Positions 19,125 to 28,047 of a DNA stretch of 64,000 nt are shown piece after piece. The DNA is taken from positions 3,038,001 to 3,102,000 of the forward strand of contig NZ_CP126260.1 of NCBI RefSeq assembly GCF_003234365.2, written 5' to 3'. Position numbers and translations under genes: made by a program. The notes beneath the pieces are model-generated. The model saw only the letters and a list, made by a program, of their open reading frames with translations. It ran no database searches and had not been told where the DNA came from. Every line of letters begins with the position of its first letter. Within the stretch, counting starts at the first letter, position 1. The stretch is from Curtobacterium sp. MCJR17_020. Its GTDB lineage: Bacteria > Actinomycetota > Actinomycetes > Actinomycetales > Microbacteriaceae.

Positions 19125-19919
19125 ATGGTTCTCATGAACCTGCTGTCCGTCCAGGGCCTGGCGTCGGTCACGAACGTGCTCGACCTCGCCGGGGTGTTCG
19201 CGTCCGCCCTGCTCGGTGGATCGATCGCCCGGGCGATGGACTTCGACCTGTTCGGCTTCCTGGTCGTCGGCTTCGTCTCGGGGCTCGGCGGCGGCATGCT
19301 GCGCGACACCCTGCTGCAGAACGGACCCCCGGTCGCGCTCGTCGACCCGCTCTACGTGCCGGTCGCCCTGGCCGGGGCACTCATCGCCTTCTTCGTGTCG
19401 TTCTCCGAGATCACCTGGGACCGGCTGTTCACGGTGCTCGACGCGGCGGTGATCGGGTTCTGGGCGGTGGTCGGGGTGCAGCGCACCTACGACGCCGGCC
19501 TGGAGTGGCCCGCCGCGATCATCATGGGGACGATCACGGCGGTCGGCGGCGGCGCGATGCGGGACCTGCTGCTGCGCCGGGTGCCCGCGGTGTTCGGCGG
19601 GAACGCGCTGTACGCCACCGTGGCCGTCGCGGCGTCGGTGGTGATGGTCGTCGCGTCCGCCCTGGGGTCGCCGTCGATCGGGATCGTGGCCGCGATCGCA
19701 CTGTCGCTCGGTCTGCGCTGGGGTGCGGTCCGCCGCGGCTGGGGACTGCCCAACGGTCGTGACTGGCAGCCGAAGTCGACGCTCGGCTCGCTGCTGCGGC
19801 GCGGGCGGAGCCTGCGACCCGACGCACTCCGGCTGCTCCGACGCCCCGGACGGCGCACGGGAGCGGGCAGTGTCCGCGAAGAGCACGACACGGCAACGGA
19901 TTCCTCGTTCGACGACTGA
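19125..19919 (+). CDS. TRIC/UPF0126-family channel protein
   Basis: A 264-residue membrane protein with about seven helices arranged as two repeats, each with the GGGxxRDxLL signature: GGGMLRDTLLQN and GGGAMRDLLLRR. Bacterial TRIC (UPF0126, YadS-like) proteins form trimeric cation channels. The C-terminus is a basic tail of about 60 residues. ATG 19,125 has GGGG upstream; ATG 19,134 is an alternative. It is divergent from efeU, so the iron box at 19,069 lies within its promoter region too. Confidence 0.88.
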   Translation: MVLMNLLSVQGLASVTNVLDLAGVFASALLGGSIARAMDFDLFGFLVVGFVSGLGGGMLRDTLLQNGPPVALVDPLYVPVALAGALIAFFVSFSEITWDRLFTVLDAAVIGFWAVVGVQRTYDAGLEWPAAIIMGTITAVGGGAMRDLLLRRVPAVFGGNALYATVAVAASVVMVVASALGSPSIGIVAAIALSLGLRWGAVRRGWGLPNGRDWQPKSTLGSLLRRGRSLRPDALRLLRRPGRRTGAGSVREEHDTATDSSFDD

Positions 19920-20054
19920 GGGGTGTCATCTGTCGGTGCTCCGGCGTAGCATCCCTACCGTCGGGTATCGACCCGGCTCATGTCGTCCGCACCGAACCGA
20001 CGCGACCCGAACGCGGCGGTTCCGCGCAGACGTGGTGATGGGGGCTTCGCTGAT

Positions 20055-20078
20055 GCCGCGCGTGATCAGACGCGCGGC
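20055..20078. promoter_or_regulatory. Inverted repeat upstream of tetR (operator candidate)
   Basis: GCCGCGCGT (20,055-20,063) and ACGCGCGGC (20,070-20,078) are a perfect 9-bp inverted repeat with a GATCAG centre, 72 bp before the TetR start. The 230-bp gap (19,920-20,149) holds no gene. TetR proteins usually bind such sites in their own promoters. It could also be a hairpin. Confidence 0.4.
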
Positions 20079-20149
20079 GCGGCAGGTCTCCCACCCCCAG
20101 CTCGCCCGCCCCGGCTCCAGCACCGGTGGCCCCGCCCCCAGCAGGAACG

Positions 20150-20758
20150 ATGAACGACGACGTCTCCGACTCCCCCACGCCGCGGACCCCACGGGCCGAG
20201 GTCCGAGAACGTCTGCTCATCGCCGGCGCTGCCGTCTTCGCCGAACAGGGCGTGCACGGAGCGCGCCTCGACGACGTCGCCGCACGCGCCGGGTTCAGCA
20301 AGGGCGCGGTCTACTCGAACTTCTCGTCGAAGGAGGACCTGCTCGCGCAGGTCATGCAGCGCGGGACGAACCTGGTGCTCGGGTCGCTGCAGGAGCTCAT
20401 CCGTGCCGACATCGCCGCGGCGGACATCGCGGACGTCGTGCGAGCGGCCTTCGGACGGCACGACCAGCGCGCGCAGTTCGCCCTGCTGTCGGAGTTCCGC
20501 GCCTACGCGATCCGGCACACCGACCTGCTGCCCGAGTTCGTGCGGCAGCGACGGGTGCTGCAGGACGGTGTGCACGAGCTGGTGCGACTGTGGTTCGGGG
20601 CGCACCCGGAGGTCGACGCCGGCATGCCGCTCGACGTGTTCGCCACGGCGCTCGTCGCCGCCAACGTCGGGGTCGTGTTCGACGGGCCCGCGCTGCCGGG
20701 GGTCGACCCCGGCGAGGTCATCGCCGCCCTGGTCGAGGCGGTCGTCCGCCGCCGCTGA
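20150..20758 (+). CDS. TetR-family transcriptional regulator
   Basis: A 202-residue regulator. The N-terminal helix-turn-helix domain reads RLLIAGAAVFAEQGVHGARL, then DDVAARAGFSKGAVYSNFSSKEDLLAQV, typical of TetR. The ligand-binding half (residues about 80-200) does not identify a ligand. The ATG has AGGA upstream. No obvious target gene is adjacent: the downstream gene is convergent and the upstream one is on the same strand. Confidence 0.88.
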   Translation: MNDDVSDSPTPRTPRAEVRERLLIAGAAVFAEQGVHGARLDDVAARAGFSKGAVYSNFSSKEDLLAQVMQRGTNLVLGSLQELIRADIAAADIADVVRAAFGRHDQRAQFALLSEFRAYAIRHTDLLPEFVRQRRVLQDGVHELVRLWFGAHPEVDAGMPLDVFATALVAANVGVVFDGPALPGVDPGEVIAALVEAVVRRR

Positions 20759-20813
20759 CCCGGCGGCCGCGGCGCCCGGCGCGGCGCCCGGTGCGGCGGC
20801 GTGGTGCGGCGTT

Positions 20814-20853
20814 GACCACTCGGTGCGAGCTTGTTGCGCCGCACGGAGTGGTC
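20814..20853. terminator. Bidirectional hairpin between tetR and the transglutaminase gene
   Basis: GACCACTC-g-GTGCG (20,814-20,827) pairs with CGCAC-g-GAGTGGTC (20,840-20,853), one mismatch, 12-nt loop. It lies between two convergent genes. The neighbouring words GTGCGAG and CCTCGCAC also occur in the cluster at 62,206. Confidence 0.75.
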
Positions 20854-20880
20854 AGCCTCGCACCAGCCGGGACTCCGCCG

Positions 20881-23226
20881 TCAGGCAGGGCGACGGGAGC
20901 GCCGACGCCCCTCGTGCGACCACGCGGACGACGGCAGCAGGCTCGGCGGCAGCAGGCGCGACCGCAGCACCCTCCCACCGGAGACCGAGGCGTCGAGGGC
21001 CTCCCGCGCCTGCTGCACGTGCCGGACGAGCGCCTCGCCGTCGACCGCTGCGACCCCGCCGGCCGCGAACCGTTCACGGTCGACGGCATCGACCACGGCG
21101 TCGAGGTGCGGGAGCGCCGAGGCCGGCAGCACCGGACGGAGTCGCCCGAGGACGGCCCGGGCGGTCCGGGCCGCAGCCGCTGCGTCACCGGGCGGCGCCA
21201 GCCCCGGGGCGTAGCCGTGGTCGGCGACGTCGTCGAGGGCCTCACGCCAGGCGTTCACCGCTGGTGAGCGCCCCGCGGCGACCGCGGACAACCGCGACCG
21301 CCGTCGGAGCGCTCGGACGAGTCCGGGGGCGACGAGCAGCGCGAGGACGAGTGCCGTGCCGAACAGCAGGCCGGCCGGACCACTGCCGCCCGAGGCACCG
21401 GCCGCACCGGGCTGCGCCGACGCCGAGGGGGTCGGCGTCGCCGAGGACTCGGCGGGGGCGGACTGCTCGGGCGCGGGCAGCGGGGACTCGGGCGTCGCCG
21501 CGGTCGGGGTCTCCGTCGGTTCGGTCGAGGGCTGCGCTGCCGCGTCGGAGTCCGGCGTCGGCTCGAACGCGACCCATCCGGCCCCCGTGATGTACAGCTC
21601 GGGCCAGGAGTGCAGCTGCCGGTTCGACACCGCGTACTCGCCGTCGGGCTGCGCCGCCCCGGCCCGGTACCCCACCGCGATGCGGGACGGGATGCCGAGC
21701 GTCCGGGCCATCACGGCCATCGCGGACGAGAAGTGCACGCAGTAGCCCTCGCGCACCTGCAGGAAGGTCGAGACGACGTCCATGCTGTCGCCGTCGTAGC
21801 CCTGCTCGACGGGGGCCGTCTCGGAGTAGGTGAACAGGTCGCTGCGGAACCACTGCTCCAGGGCGCGGGCCTGGGCGTAGTCGTCGGACGCGGCCCCGGC
21901 CACCCGCTCCGCGGTCGACGAGATGATCGCGGGCAGGTCCTTCGGCAGCGTCAGGTCGGTCTGCAGCTGGTCGCCGCTCGGCGCGCGGAACCCCCGACCG
22001 TCGGCGCGGGACAGGACACCCGAGGCCGCGACGGCGTCGAGGTACGCGTTCGCGAAGGTCGAGGCACCGTAGACCTCGTACGTCGCACCGCGCGGCGTGG
22101 CCGGACCGGTCGACCGCACGGTGCTCGAGGACCCCATCCAGCGCCACTGCGACAGGTCGAGGTTGGTGGAACGCGACTCGATCGACACCGCCCCGGACGG
22201 CACCGGCAGGTACGTGCTCGACAGCCCGGTGATCCGGACCGTGACGTCGCCGCGGGTCGCCAGGCGGGGGTTCACACCCTCGGCCCACTGCTGCTGGTCG
22301 GCGGTGTCGGCCTCGGCGGCGTTCGTCACCGTCGGCACCCAGTCCCCGGTGCCGAACTCGTCCAGGTTTGCGAGCTTGAGGTACTCGGGCTGGCCGTCGG
22401 ACGACCGGTAGCGGAGCACCTCGAGTTCACTCGGCTGCCGCAGGTCGTTGCCGAGCTCGAGCAGGGTGCCGGGTCGCCCGGGCTGGATCGGCGACTGGAT
22501 GGCTCCGGTGACGCCGGACAGCCAGCTCGCGTTGAGCGGCACGATCGCGGGCAGGCCGATCGCGACGACGAGCCCGATCGCACCGACGACCGCGGCCGGG
22601 ACCGCTCGCTGCACGGGTCGGACCGACAGCCACAGCAGGGCGAGGAAGGCGACGGCCGTGGTGATCACGAGCGCGGTGCCCGCCGGCTGTCCGGTGATGA
22701 TCCCCGGGACGATGAGGATGACGAGTGCGGGCGCGGCGGCGAGCGACGGGATCCGTGCGATCGCGGCGAGGAACAACGAGACGCCCGCCACCCAGGCGAT
22801 CGACACGGTCACGACCAGTCGGATCGCGTCGGTCTGCGGCAACGGCGCGGGGTTCAGGCGGATGGCGGCGAGCGTCTCGCCCAGCGCCCCGTCGGCGTCG
22901 AGCCAGCCGAGGGGTTGCACGTCGTTGACCAGGGCGGCGGCGCACGAGCACAGCACGAGGGTGGCGACGAGTGCCACGAACCGGACCCCGGGGGCCCGGC
23001 GACGCACCGCGAGCATGACGGCCACGAGCACCGCGACGACCACGACGCCGGACACCCACCAGGCGGTGCCCTGCACGAGCGGGCGGATCGCGAGCGCGGC
23101 GATGAGCACGGGCACCGGGGCGAGCGCGACGACCCAGGTGCTCGGGGTGTCACGGGTGTCGTCGTCGCGGTCCAGGACCTCGCGCACGTCGACGGGGCGA
23201 CGCGACTGCGCAGCCGCGCCGCTCAC
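20881..23226 (-). CDS. TgpA-like membrane transglutaminase-domain protein
   Basis: A 781-residue protein. An N-terminal block of about six helices (DUF3488/TgpA N-terminal type, residues 30-230) is followed by a large extracytoplasmic region with a papain-like transglutaminase core: Cys in VREGYCVHFSSAMAVMARTLG, His in NRQLHSWPELY and Asp/Glu in VAFEPTPDSD. A Pro/Ser/Thr linker, one more helix and a DUF4129-like cytoplasmic tail complete it. The GTG at 23,226 overlaps the DUF58 stop (GTGA). It is the third gene of the widespread MoxR-DUF58-transglutaminase operon, whose function is poorly understood. Confidence 0.92.
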   Translation of the reverse strand: MSGAAAQSRRPVDVREVLDRDDDTRDTPSTWVVALAPVPVLIAALAIRPLVQGTAWWVSGVVVVAVLVAVMLAVRRRAPGVRFVALVATLVLCSCAAALVNDVQPLGWLDADGALGETLAAIRLNPAPLPQTDAIRLVVTVSIAWVAGVSLFLAAIARIPSLAAAPALVILIVPGIITGQPAGTALVITTAVAFLALLWLSVRPVQRAVPAAVVGAIGLVVAIGLPAIVPLNASWLSGVTGAIQSPIQPGRPGTLLELGNDLRQPSELEVLRYRSSDGQPEYLKLANLDEFGTGDWVPTVTNAAEADTADQQQWAEGVNPRLATRGDVTVRITGLSSTYLPVPSGAVSIESRSTNLDLSQWRWMGSSSTVRSTGPATPRGATYEVYGASTFANAYLDAVAASGVLSRADGRGFRAPSGDQLQTDLTLPKDLPAIISSTAERVAGAASDDYAQARALEQWFRSDLFTYSETAPVEQGYDGDSMDVVSTFLQVREGYCVHFSSAMAVMARTLGIPSRIAVGYRAGAAQPDGEYAVSNRQLHSWPELYITGAGWVAFEPTPDSDAAAQPSTEPTETPTAATPESPLPAPEQSAPAESSATPTPSASAQPGAAGASGGSGPAGLLFGTALVLALLVAPGLVRALRRRSRLSAVAAGRSPAVNAWREALDDVADHGYAPGLAPPGDAAAAARTARAVLGRLRPVLPASALPHLDAVVDAVDRERFAAGGVAAVDGEALVRHVQQAREALDASVSGGRVLRSRLLPPSLLPSSAWSHEGRRRSRRPA

Positions 23227-24554
23227 CGTGCGGCTCCCGACGCGGTCGCCCCGGCGACCGGCACCACGAGGGTGCGCCACCCCCCGCGGTCGAGGATCCC
23301 CCGGACCACCGGGTCCGGCGGCACGATCGTCGCCACGATCCCGCGGCTCGATCCGCTCGTCGCCGTCACGAGTTCAGCCGCTTGCTCGGCGGTGCAGTTG
23401 CCGGTGACCACCGCGGTCATGCCGTGCACGTCCCGCCCGCGCACCTCGGGCAGGACCTCGGTGACCGGACGGGCGTCGCTGCGGAGCCGGACGTCCGCGA
23501 GTCCGACGAGCACGTCGGTGAGGCCGCCGACGTCGCCGGCGTGCCGGGTGCTGCCGGACGGTCCGTCGCTCACGAGCACGACGCGCGAGGTCCGGGCGGC
23601 GAGGGCGCGGGCGACACTGGCGGCGACGACGACGGCGTGCTCGAAGGCCTGGTCACCGCCCAGGTCGGACAGCTCCGCCAGGTCCTCACGCCCGAGGCCC
23701 TGGTAGGACTCGCGCCGGACGTCGAGCGCGATGACGGCCTCGGGCGGTTGCGCCTGCGTGGTCTGCCGGACGTGCAGTTCGCCGCGGCGAGCACTCTGCG
23801 CCCAGTGCACCCGACGGATGGGGTCGCCGGGACGGTACGGCCGGAGTTCGCTGTCGTCGGCGGACCCGCCCTGCCCGACCCGCCCTTCGTCGGCGGAGAC
23901 GGCCCCGGCGAGGGCGCCGGTGTCGATCGCGGCGAGGGGTGCGCTCGCGGGGACGACGACGACCTCTTCTGCCGACACCACCGGGCGGTCGATGCGGAGC
24001 AGACCGAAGGGGTCCTCGACCCGGATGGTGACCGGTCCGACGAGCGTGCGGCCGCGGTGCATCGCGAGCGCCTCGACGTCGAGCACCGCTGGCGGGACAC
24101 CCGGGCCGACGAGCGCGTACGTCTCCGCCTCGGACGCACTGGCGAACGCGTCCTCGAGCTGTTCACGGACGAGCAGGGTCGACCGCGGGCCGATCGGCAG
24201 GCTGGTGCTGCCGAGGGTGATGCGCTCGCGGTAGACCTCGCCGACCTGCACGATCGCGCGGGCCGTGCTCCGGCTGCCCCGGAGCGGCGCGGCGACCACG
24301 AACGCCATCACGATGCCGAGCACGACGAGCACGAGCAGCAGCAGCCCGGCCGAGACGGCGACGCTCGTCGTGCCCACGAGCCCGCCCCCGATCAGCCCGA
24401 TGCCGATCGCGATGACGGTCCAGCCGCGCACGGTCGGACGGGGGAACGGCGTGCGCCGGAGCAGGGACAGCCCACGGCGGCCGAAGCGCCCGAGCGTCGA
24501 GCGCGCGGCACCGGTGCGCCGCAGCAGCGACGACGGTGCCGATCGGCCGGGCAT
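23223..24554 (-). CDS. DUF58 domain protein
   Basis: A 443-residue protein with two helices near residues 45-90 and a DUF58 domain carrying the signature RPYRPGDPIRRVHWAQSARRGELHVRQ. The domain resembles a von Willebrand A fold. It partners MoxR ATPases. The start codon overlaps the MoxR stop (TGATG), and its own stop overlaps the next start. Confidence 0.92.
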   Translation of the reverse strand: MPGRSAPSSLLRRTGAARSTLGRFGRRGLSLLRRTPFPRPTVRGWTVIAIGIGLIGGGLVGTTSVAVSAGLLLLVLVVLGIVMAFVVAAPLRGSRSTARAIVQVGEVYRERITLGSTSLPIGPRSTLLVREQLEDAFASASEAETYALVGPGVPPAVLDVEALAMHRGRTLVGPVTIRVEDPFGLLRIDRPVVSAEEVVVVPASAPLAAIDTGALAGAVSADEGRVGQGGSADDSELRPYRPGDPIRRVHWAQSARRGELHVRQTTQAQPPEAVIALDVRRESYQGLGREDLAELSDLGGDQAFEHAVVVAASVARALAARTSRVVLVSDGPSGSTRHAGDVGGLTDVLVGLADVRLRSDARPVTEVLPEVRGRDVHGMTAVVTGNCTAEQAAELVTATSGSSRGIVATIVPPDPVVRGILDRGGWRTLVVPVAGATASGAAR

Positions 24555-25546
24555 CAGGAGCGGACGGGGGTCGCCGTGAACGGAACGGCGGTGTCGGAGA
24601 CGATGCGGACGACGATCTCGCGCACGGTGTCCTCGCCCGTGCCACCGAGCCCGCGCGCCACCGGCACGAGCCGGTGGGCGAGCACGATCGGTGCCAGGGC
24701 GGCGACGTCGTCCGGCGTGACGAACGGCCGGCCGAGCAACGCGGCGTGGGCACGGGCCGCCTGGGCCAGGTGCAGCGTGGCGCGGGGGCTGGCGCCGAGC
24801 ACCAGGTCGGGGTGGGTGCGGGTGGAACGGACGATCGCGATGACGTACGCCTCGACGTCGGGGGCGATGTGGACGTTCGCCACGGCCTCGATGATCCCGT
24901 GCAGGGTGGCCACGTCGACGATCGGACGCAGGTGCGACAGCGGGTCGCCGCCGCCGCGGTTCGCGAGCATCTGCCGTTCGGCGTCGACGCTCGGGTACCC
25001 CATCGTGATGCGCGCCATGAAGCGGTCACGCTGGGCCTCGGGCAACGGGTACGTGCCCTCCATGTCGATCGGGTTCTGCGTCGCCACGATCATGAAGGGG
25101 CGGTCGAGCAGCCGGGTGACGCCGTCGACCGTGACCTGCGACTCGGCCATCGCCTCGAGCAGGGCGGACTGGGTCTTCGGGCTGGTGCGGTTGATCTCGT
25201 CACCGATGACGACGTTCGCGAACACCGGCCCTGGTGAGAACCGGAACGTGCCCGAGGACTGGTCGAAGATGTTCACCCCGGTGACGTCCGAGGGCAGCAT
25301 GTCGGACGTGAACTGGATGCGGTTCACGGAGCCACCCACCGAGGCGCCGAGTGCCTTCGCCAGGACCGTCTTGCCGACGCCGGGGACGTCCTCGACGAGC
25401 AGGTGCCCCTCGGCCAGCATCACGGTGAGGGCGGTGCGGATCGCCTCGGTCTTGCCGTCGATCACCGTCGAGACGGACGCGACGATGGCGTCGCCGACCT
25501 CTCGGATGCGCTCGAGGGGGAAGGCGGGGTCGGTCGGCTCCGGCAC
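24554..25546 (-). CDS. MoxR-family AAA+ ATPase
   Basis: A 330-residue AAA+ chaperone-like ATPase. Walker A is DVPGVGKT (residues 53-60), Walker B is VIGDEINRTSPKTQSALLEAM, sensor I is MIVATQNPIDMEGTYPLPEAQRDRFM. MoxR ATPases work with VWA-fold partners to activate or assemble other complexes; here the partner is the next gene, DUF58. The GTG start has GAGGAG upstream. It is the first gene of the operon. Confidence 0.93.
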   Translation of the reverse strand: MPEPTDPAFPLERIREVGDAIVASVSTVIDGKTEAIRTALTVMLAEGHLLVEDVPGVGKTVLAKALGASVGGSVNRIQFTSDMLPSDVTGVNIFDQSSGTFRFSPGPVFANVVIGDEINRTSPKTQSALLEAMAESQVTVDGVTRLLDRPFMIVATQNPIDMEGTYPLPEAQRDRFMARITMGYPSVDAERQMLANRGGGDPLSHLRPIVDVATLHGIIEAVANVHIAPDVEAYVIAIVRSTRTHPDLVLGASPRATLHLAQAARAHAALLGRPFVTPDDVAALAPIVLAHRLVPVARGLGGTGEDTVREIVVRIVSDTAVPFTATPVRS

Positions 25547-25634
25547 GCAGGGCTCCTCGTCTCGGGACAGGTGTCGTGCATGCTACATCGGTCCGGTGAC
25601 AGCGCCCGGTGGGCGTGTCACCGATGCGCACTGG

Positions 25635-25688
25635 ACGGGAGGCCCGTGGAGCGTGCGCCGATCGGCGCACGTCCCACGGGCCTCCCGT
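25635..25688 (-). terminator. Long hairpin, GACGGGAGGC family, after the isomerase gene
   Basis: ACGGGAGGCCCGTGG (25,635-25,649) pairs with 25,674-25,688; inside is the palindrome GTGCGCCGATCGGCGCAC (25,653-25,670). It lies downstream of the leftward isomerase gene and upstream of moxR. Confidence 0.75.
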
Positions 25689-25719
25689 TGCGGATCACGT
25701 GGTGCGTCTCAGACGCGAC

Positions 25720-26724
25720 TCACGCGCGCGTCGCGAGCGCCGCGTCGGCTGCGAGCAGGACCTTCGCGGCGACCGCGACCCCTTCTTCACGACCGAGCTC
25801 GGTGTCCTCGTGCTCGATGTTGACCCACATGTCCGGGTCCACCTCGCGCAGGGCCTCGAGGAACGCCGACCAGTACGCCTCGTCGTGGCCCTTGCCGAGC
25901 GCGACGAAGTCCCACGCGGACGGCTTCGGCCACTCGTTGGCCCACTCGTCGCCACCGAGGTTCGTGCGCGGCTCGTCCGGCAACAGCCGACGGAACGAGT
26001 TGTCGAGCACGCCGTTGATGGCCGCGTGCGGGTTGATCCGGACGTCCTTCGCCGCGGCGTGGAACACCAGGTCACCGAGGTCGCGGACGACCGCCACCGG
26101 ATCCATCTGCTGCCAGAACAGGTGACTCGCGTCGAGTTCGACGCCGGTGTTCGTCAGCCCTCCACGTTCCACGAGCTCGCGGATCGTCGCCGGGTTGAAC
26201 ACCACGTTCTGCGGGTGCAGCTCGAGCGCCACCTTGACCCCGTGCTCCCGCGCCAGGGCGTCGATCTCCTGCCAGAACGGCACCGCGACGCTCCACTGGT
26301 ACTCGATGACGTCGAGCGCGGCGGAGTTCCAGGCGTTCACGATCCAGTTCGGCCGGGTGCCGCCGGGCTCGCCCGCCGGCAGCCCCGACATCGTGACGAC
26401 GCGGTCCTGGCCGAGGCGGGCTGCGAGCCGGATGCTGCGGCGGACGTCCTCCGCGTGCTGCGGCCCGATCGTGGGGTCCGGGTGCAGCGGGTTGCCGTTG
26501 CAGTTCAGGCCGGCGATGGACACCCCGGTGCCCTCGAACCGGGCGAGGAAGGCGTCACGTGCCCCGTCGTCGTCGAGGATCGCGTCGATGTCCGGCACGT
26601 GCACCGGCGGCAGGAACCCGCCGGTGTTCAGCTCGATGCCGGTCAGGCCGTTGCCCGCGATGGCGGTCAGGGCCTCGGCGAGCGGTCGGTCGTGGAAGAT
26701 CGCGTTGTACAGACCGAGCTTCAT
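25720..26724 (-). CDS. Sugar phosphate isomerase/epimerase (TIM barrel)
   Basis: A 334-residue protein starting MKLGLYNAIFHDRPLAEALT. Xylose-isomerase-like metal-ligand segments are present: KVALELHPQNVVFNP, GVELDASHLFWQQMDP, HAAAKDVRINP and VNIEHEDTELG. Its ATG overlaps the dehydrogenase stop by 4 nt. With the upstream dehydrogenase it repeats the pairing at 10,106-12,195, under a different regulator. Confidence 0.9.
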   Translation of the reverse strand: MKLGLYNAIFHDRPLAEALTAIAGNGLTGIELNTGGFLPPVHVPDIDAILDDDGARDAFLARFEGTGVSIAGLNCNGNPLHPDPTIGPQHAEDVRRSIRLAARLGQDRVVTMSGLPAGEPGGTRPNWIVNAWNSAALDVIEYQWSVAVPFWQEIDALAREHGVKVALELHPQNVVFNPATIRELVERGGLTNTGVELDASHLFWQQMDPVAVVRDLGDLVFHAAAKDVRINPHAAINGVLDNSFRRLLPDEPRTNLGGDEWANEWPKPSAWDFVALGKGHDEAYWSAFLEALREVDPDMWVNIEHEDTELGREEGVAVAAKVLLAADAALATRA

Positions 26725-27950
26725 GCGTGCGCTCCTTCGGTGGTGCGGACGGTCTCGGTCGGGCGGACGTCCAGCGATGCGCCGCCGGCTGCGGCGGACC
26801 GTGCCACCGCGTCGAGGATCTCCATGTTGTGCACGCCGTCGTCGAACGTGGCGTTGGCCGGCAGCGGGTCCGCGACGCCGGCGACCTCGTCGAGGAACGC
26901 GCGTGCCTGGTACTCGAACATCTGGTTCTGCCCCCAGCCGACACCGGGCGCGTCCATCGCCATGCCGCCTGCGACGTAGGGGTGGTCCGGGCCGAGGACG
27001 ACCTGGCGGTACCCGCCGAGGCGGGAGCCGTCGGACTGCAGCGCGAGGCCGATCTCGGAGGCACGCTCCTGGTCCCACCGGGCAGCACCGTTCTCGCAGA
27101 AGACCTCGACGACCAGACCGTTCGGGTGTGCCGTGGCGACCCGCGACACCTCGAGCGAGCCCACCACGGAGCCGTCACCGAAGCGCGCGTTGCAGGTGGC
27201 GTAGTCGTCGTTCTCGACGTCCGCGAACTCCCCCGTCAACGGGACGGCCTGGCCGCGCAGGGCGAACCCGGCGGCGATCGGGCGCTTCGTGATGGCCGTC
27301 GTGAACATGCCGCCGTTGACGCTCTGCACCTCGCCGGCCAGGAACTCGGCCACGTACGCCAGGTGCGAGCCGACGTCGGCGAGGGCTCCGGTGCCGGGAG
27401 CACCCGCGAAGCGCCACGAGAAGGGCACGTCGGGCGACGAGCCGTAGTCGGTCCAGTAGCGGGCAGAGACGTGCAGGACGCGGCCGAGCGTGCCGTCCTC
27501 GACGAGCTGCTTGATCGCGGCGAGGCCCGGGGCGCGGCGGTAGGTGAAGCCGACGCGGGCGACGAGCCCGCGCTGCGATGCCTCGGTGGCCGCGGCGGCC
27601 ATCGCCCGTGCGTCCTCGAGCGAGTCCGACAGCGGCTTCTCGCACAGGACGTGCTTGCCGGCGGCCAGCAGCCCCTCGACGATCTCGCGGTGCAGCGTGT
27701 TCGCGACGACGATGCTCACGACGTCGATGTCGTCGGCCTCGGCGACGGCTCGCCAGTCCGTGTCGTGGCGGGCGTAGCCGAAGCGCTGCGCAGCCTCGGC
27801 CGCGAGGGGCTCGTACACGTCGCCGATCGACACGAGCCGCACGGGCGGCAGCGTCGGGGCGAAGAGTGAGGGTGCGTTCCGCCACGCGGCCATGTGGGCC
27901 TTGCCCGCCATGCCCGCCCCGATGACGGCGACGCCGATGCTGTCGCTCAT
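26721..27950 (-). CDS. Gfo/Idh/MocA-family sugar dehydrogenase (2 of 3)
   Basis: A 409-residue NAD(P)-dependent oxidoreductase. Rossmann motif VAVIGAGMAGKAHMAAW; lysine motif LCEKPLSDSLEDA; DVGSHLAYVAEFLAGE for the catalytic region; FTYRRAPGLAAIKQLVEDG between. The ATG has GGAGAGAACC upstream. It is transcribed away from the LacI gene with an 18-bp palindromic operator between them, so it is predicted to be LacI-repressed and induced by its own sugar substrate. Confidence 0.92.
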   Translation of the reverse strand: MSDSIGVAVIGAGMAGKAHMAAWRNAPSLFAPTLPPVRLVSIGDVYEPLAAEAAQRFGYARHDTDWRAVAEADDIDVVSIVVANTLHREIVEGLLAAGKHVLCEKPLSDSLEDARAMAAAATEASQRGLVARVGFTYRRAPGLAAIKQLVEDGTLGRVLHVSARYWTDYGSSPDVPFSWRFAGAPGTGALADVGSHLAYVAEFLAGEVQSVNGGMFTTAITKRPIAAGFALRGQAVPLTGEFADVENDDYATCNARFGDGSVVGSLEVSRVATAHPNGLVVEVFCENGAARWDQERASEIGLALQSDGSRLGGYRQVVLGPDHPYVAGGMAMDAPGVGWGQNQMFEYQARAFLDEVAGVADPLPANATFDDGVHNMEILDAVARSAAAGGASLDVRPTETVRTTEGAHA

Positions 27951-27979
27951 GGTTCTCTCCTTCGAGAAGTCCGGTCCGA

Positions 27980-27997
27980 TTCTGGAACGTTCCAGAA
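27980..27997. promoter_or_regulatory. 18-bp perfect palindromic LacI-type operator
   Basis: TTCTGGAACGTTCCAGAA is a perfect palindrome with the central CG typical of LacI-family operators. It lies between the divergent dehydrogenase (start 27,950) and lacI (start 28,048) genes, so one repressor site may control both. Confidence 0.8.
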
Positions 27998-28047
27998 CGT
28001 GTCGGTAGACTGTAGCCCGACCACCCCATGTCCTGTCAAGGAGCCGC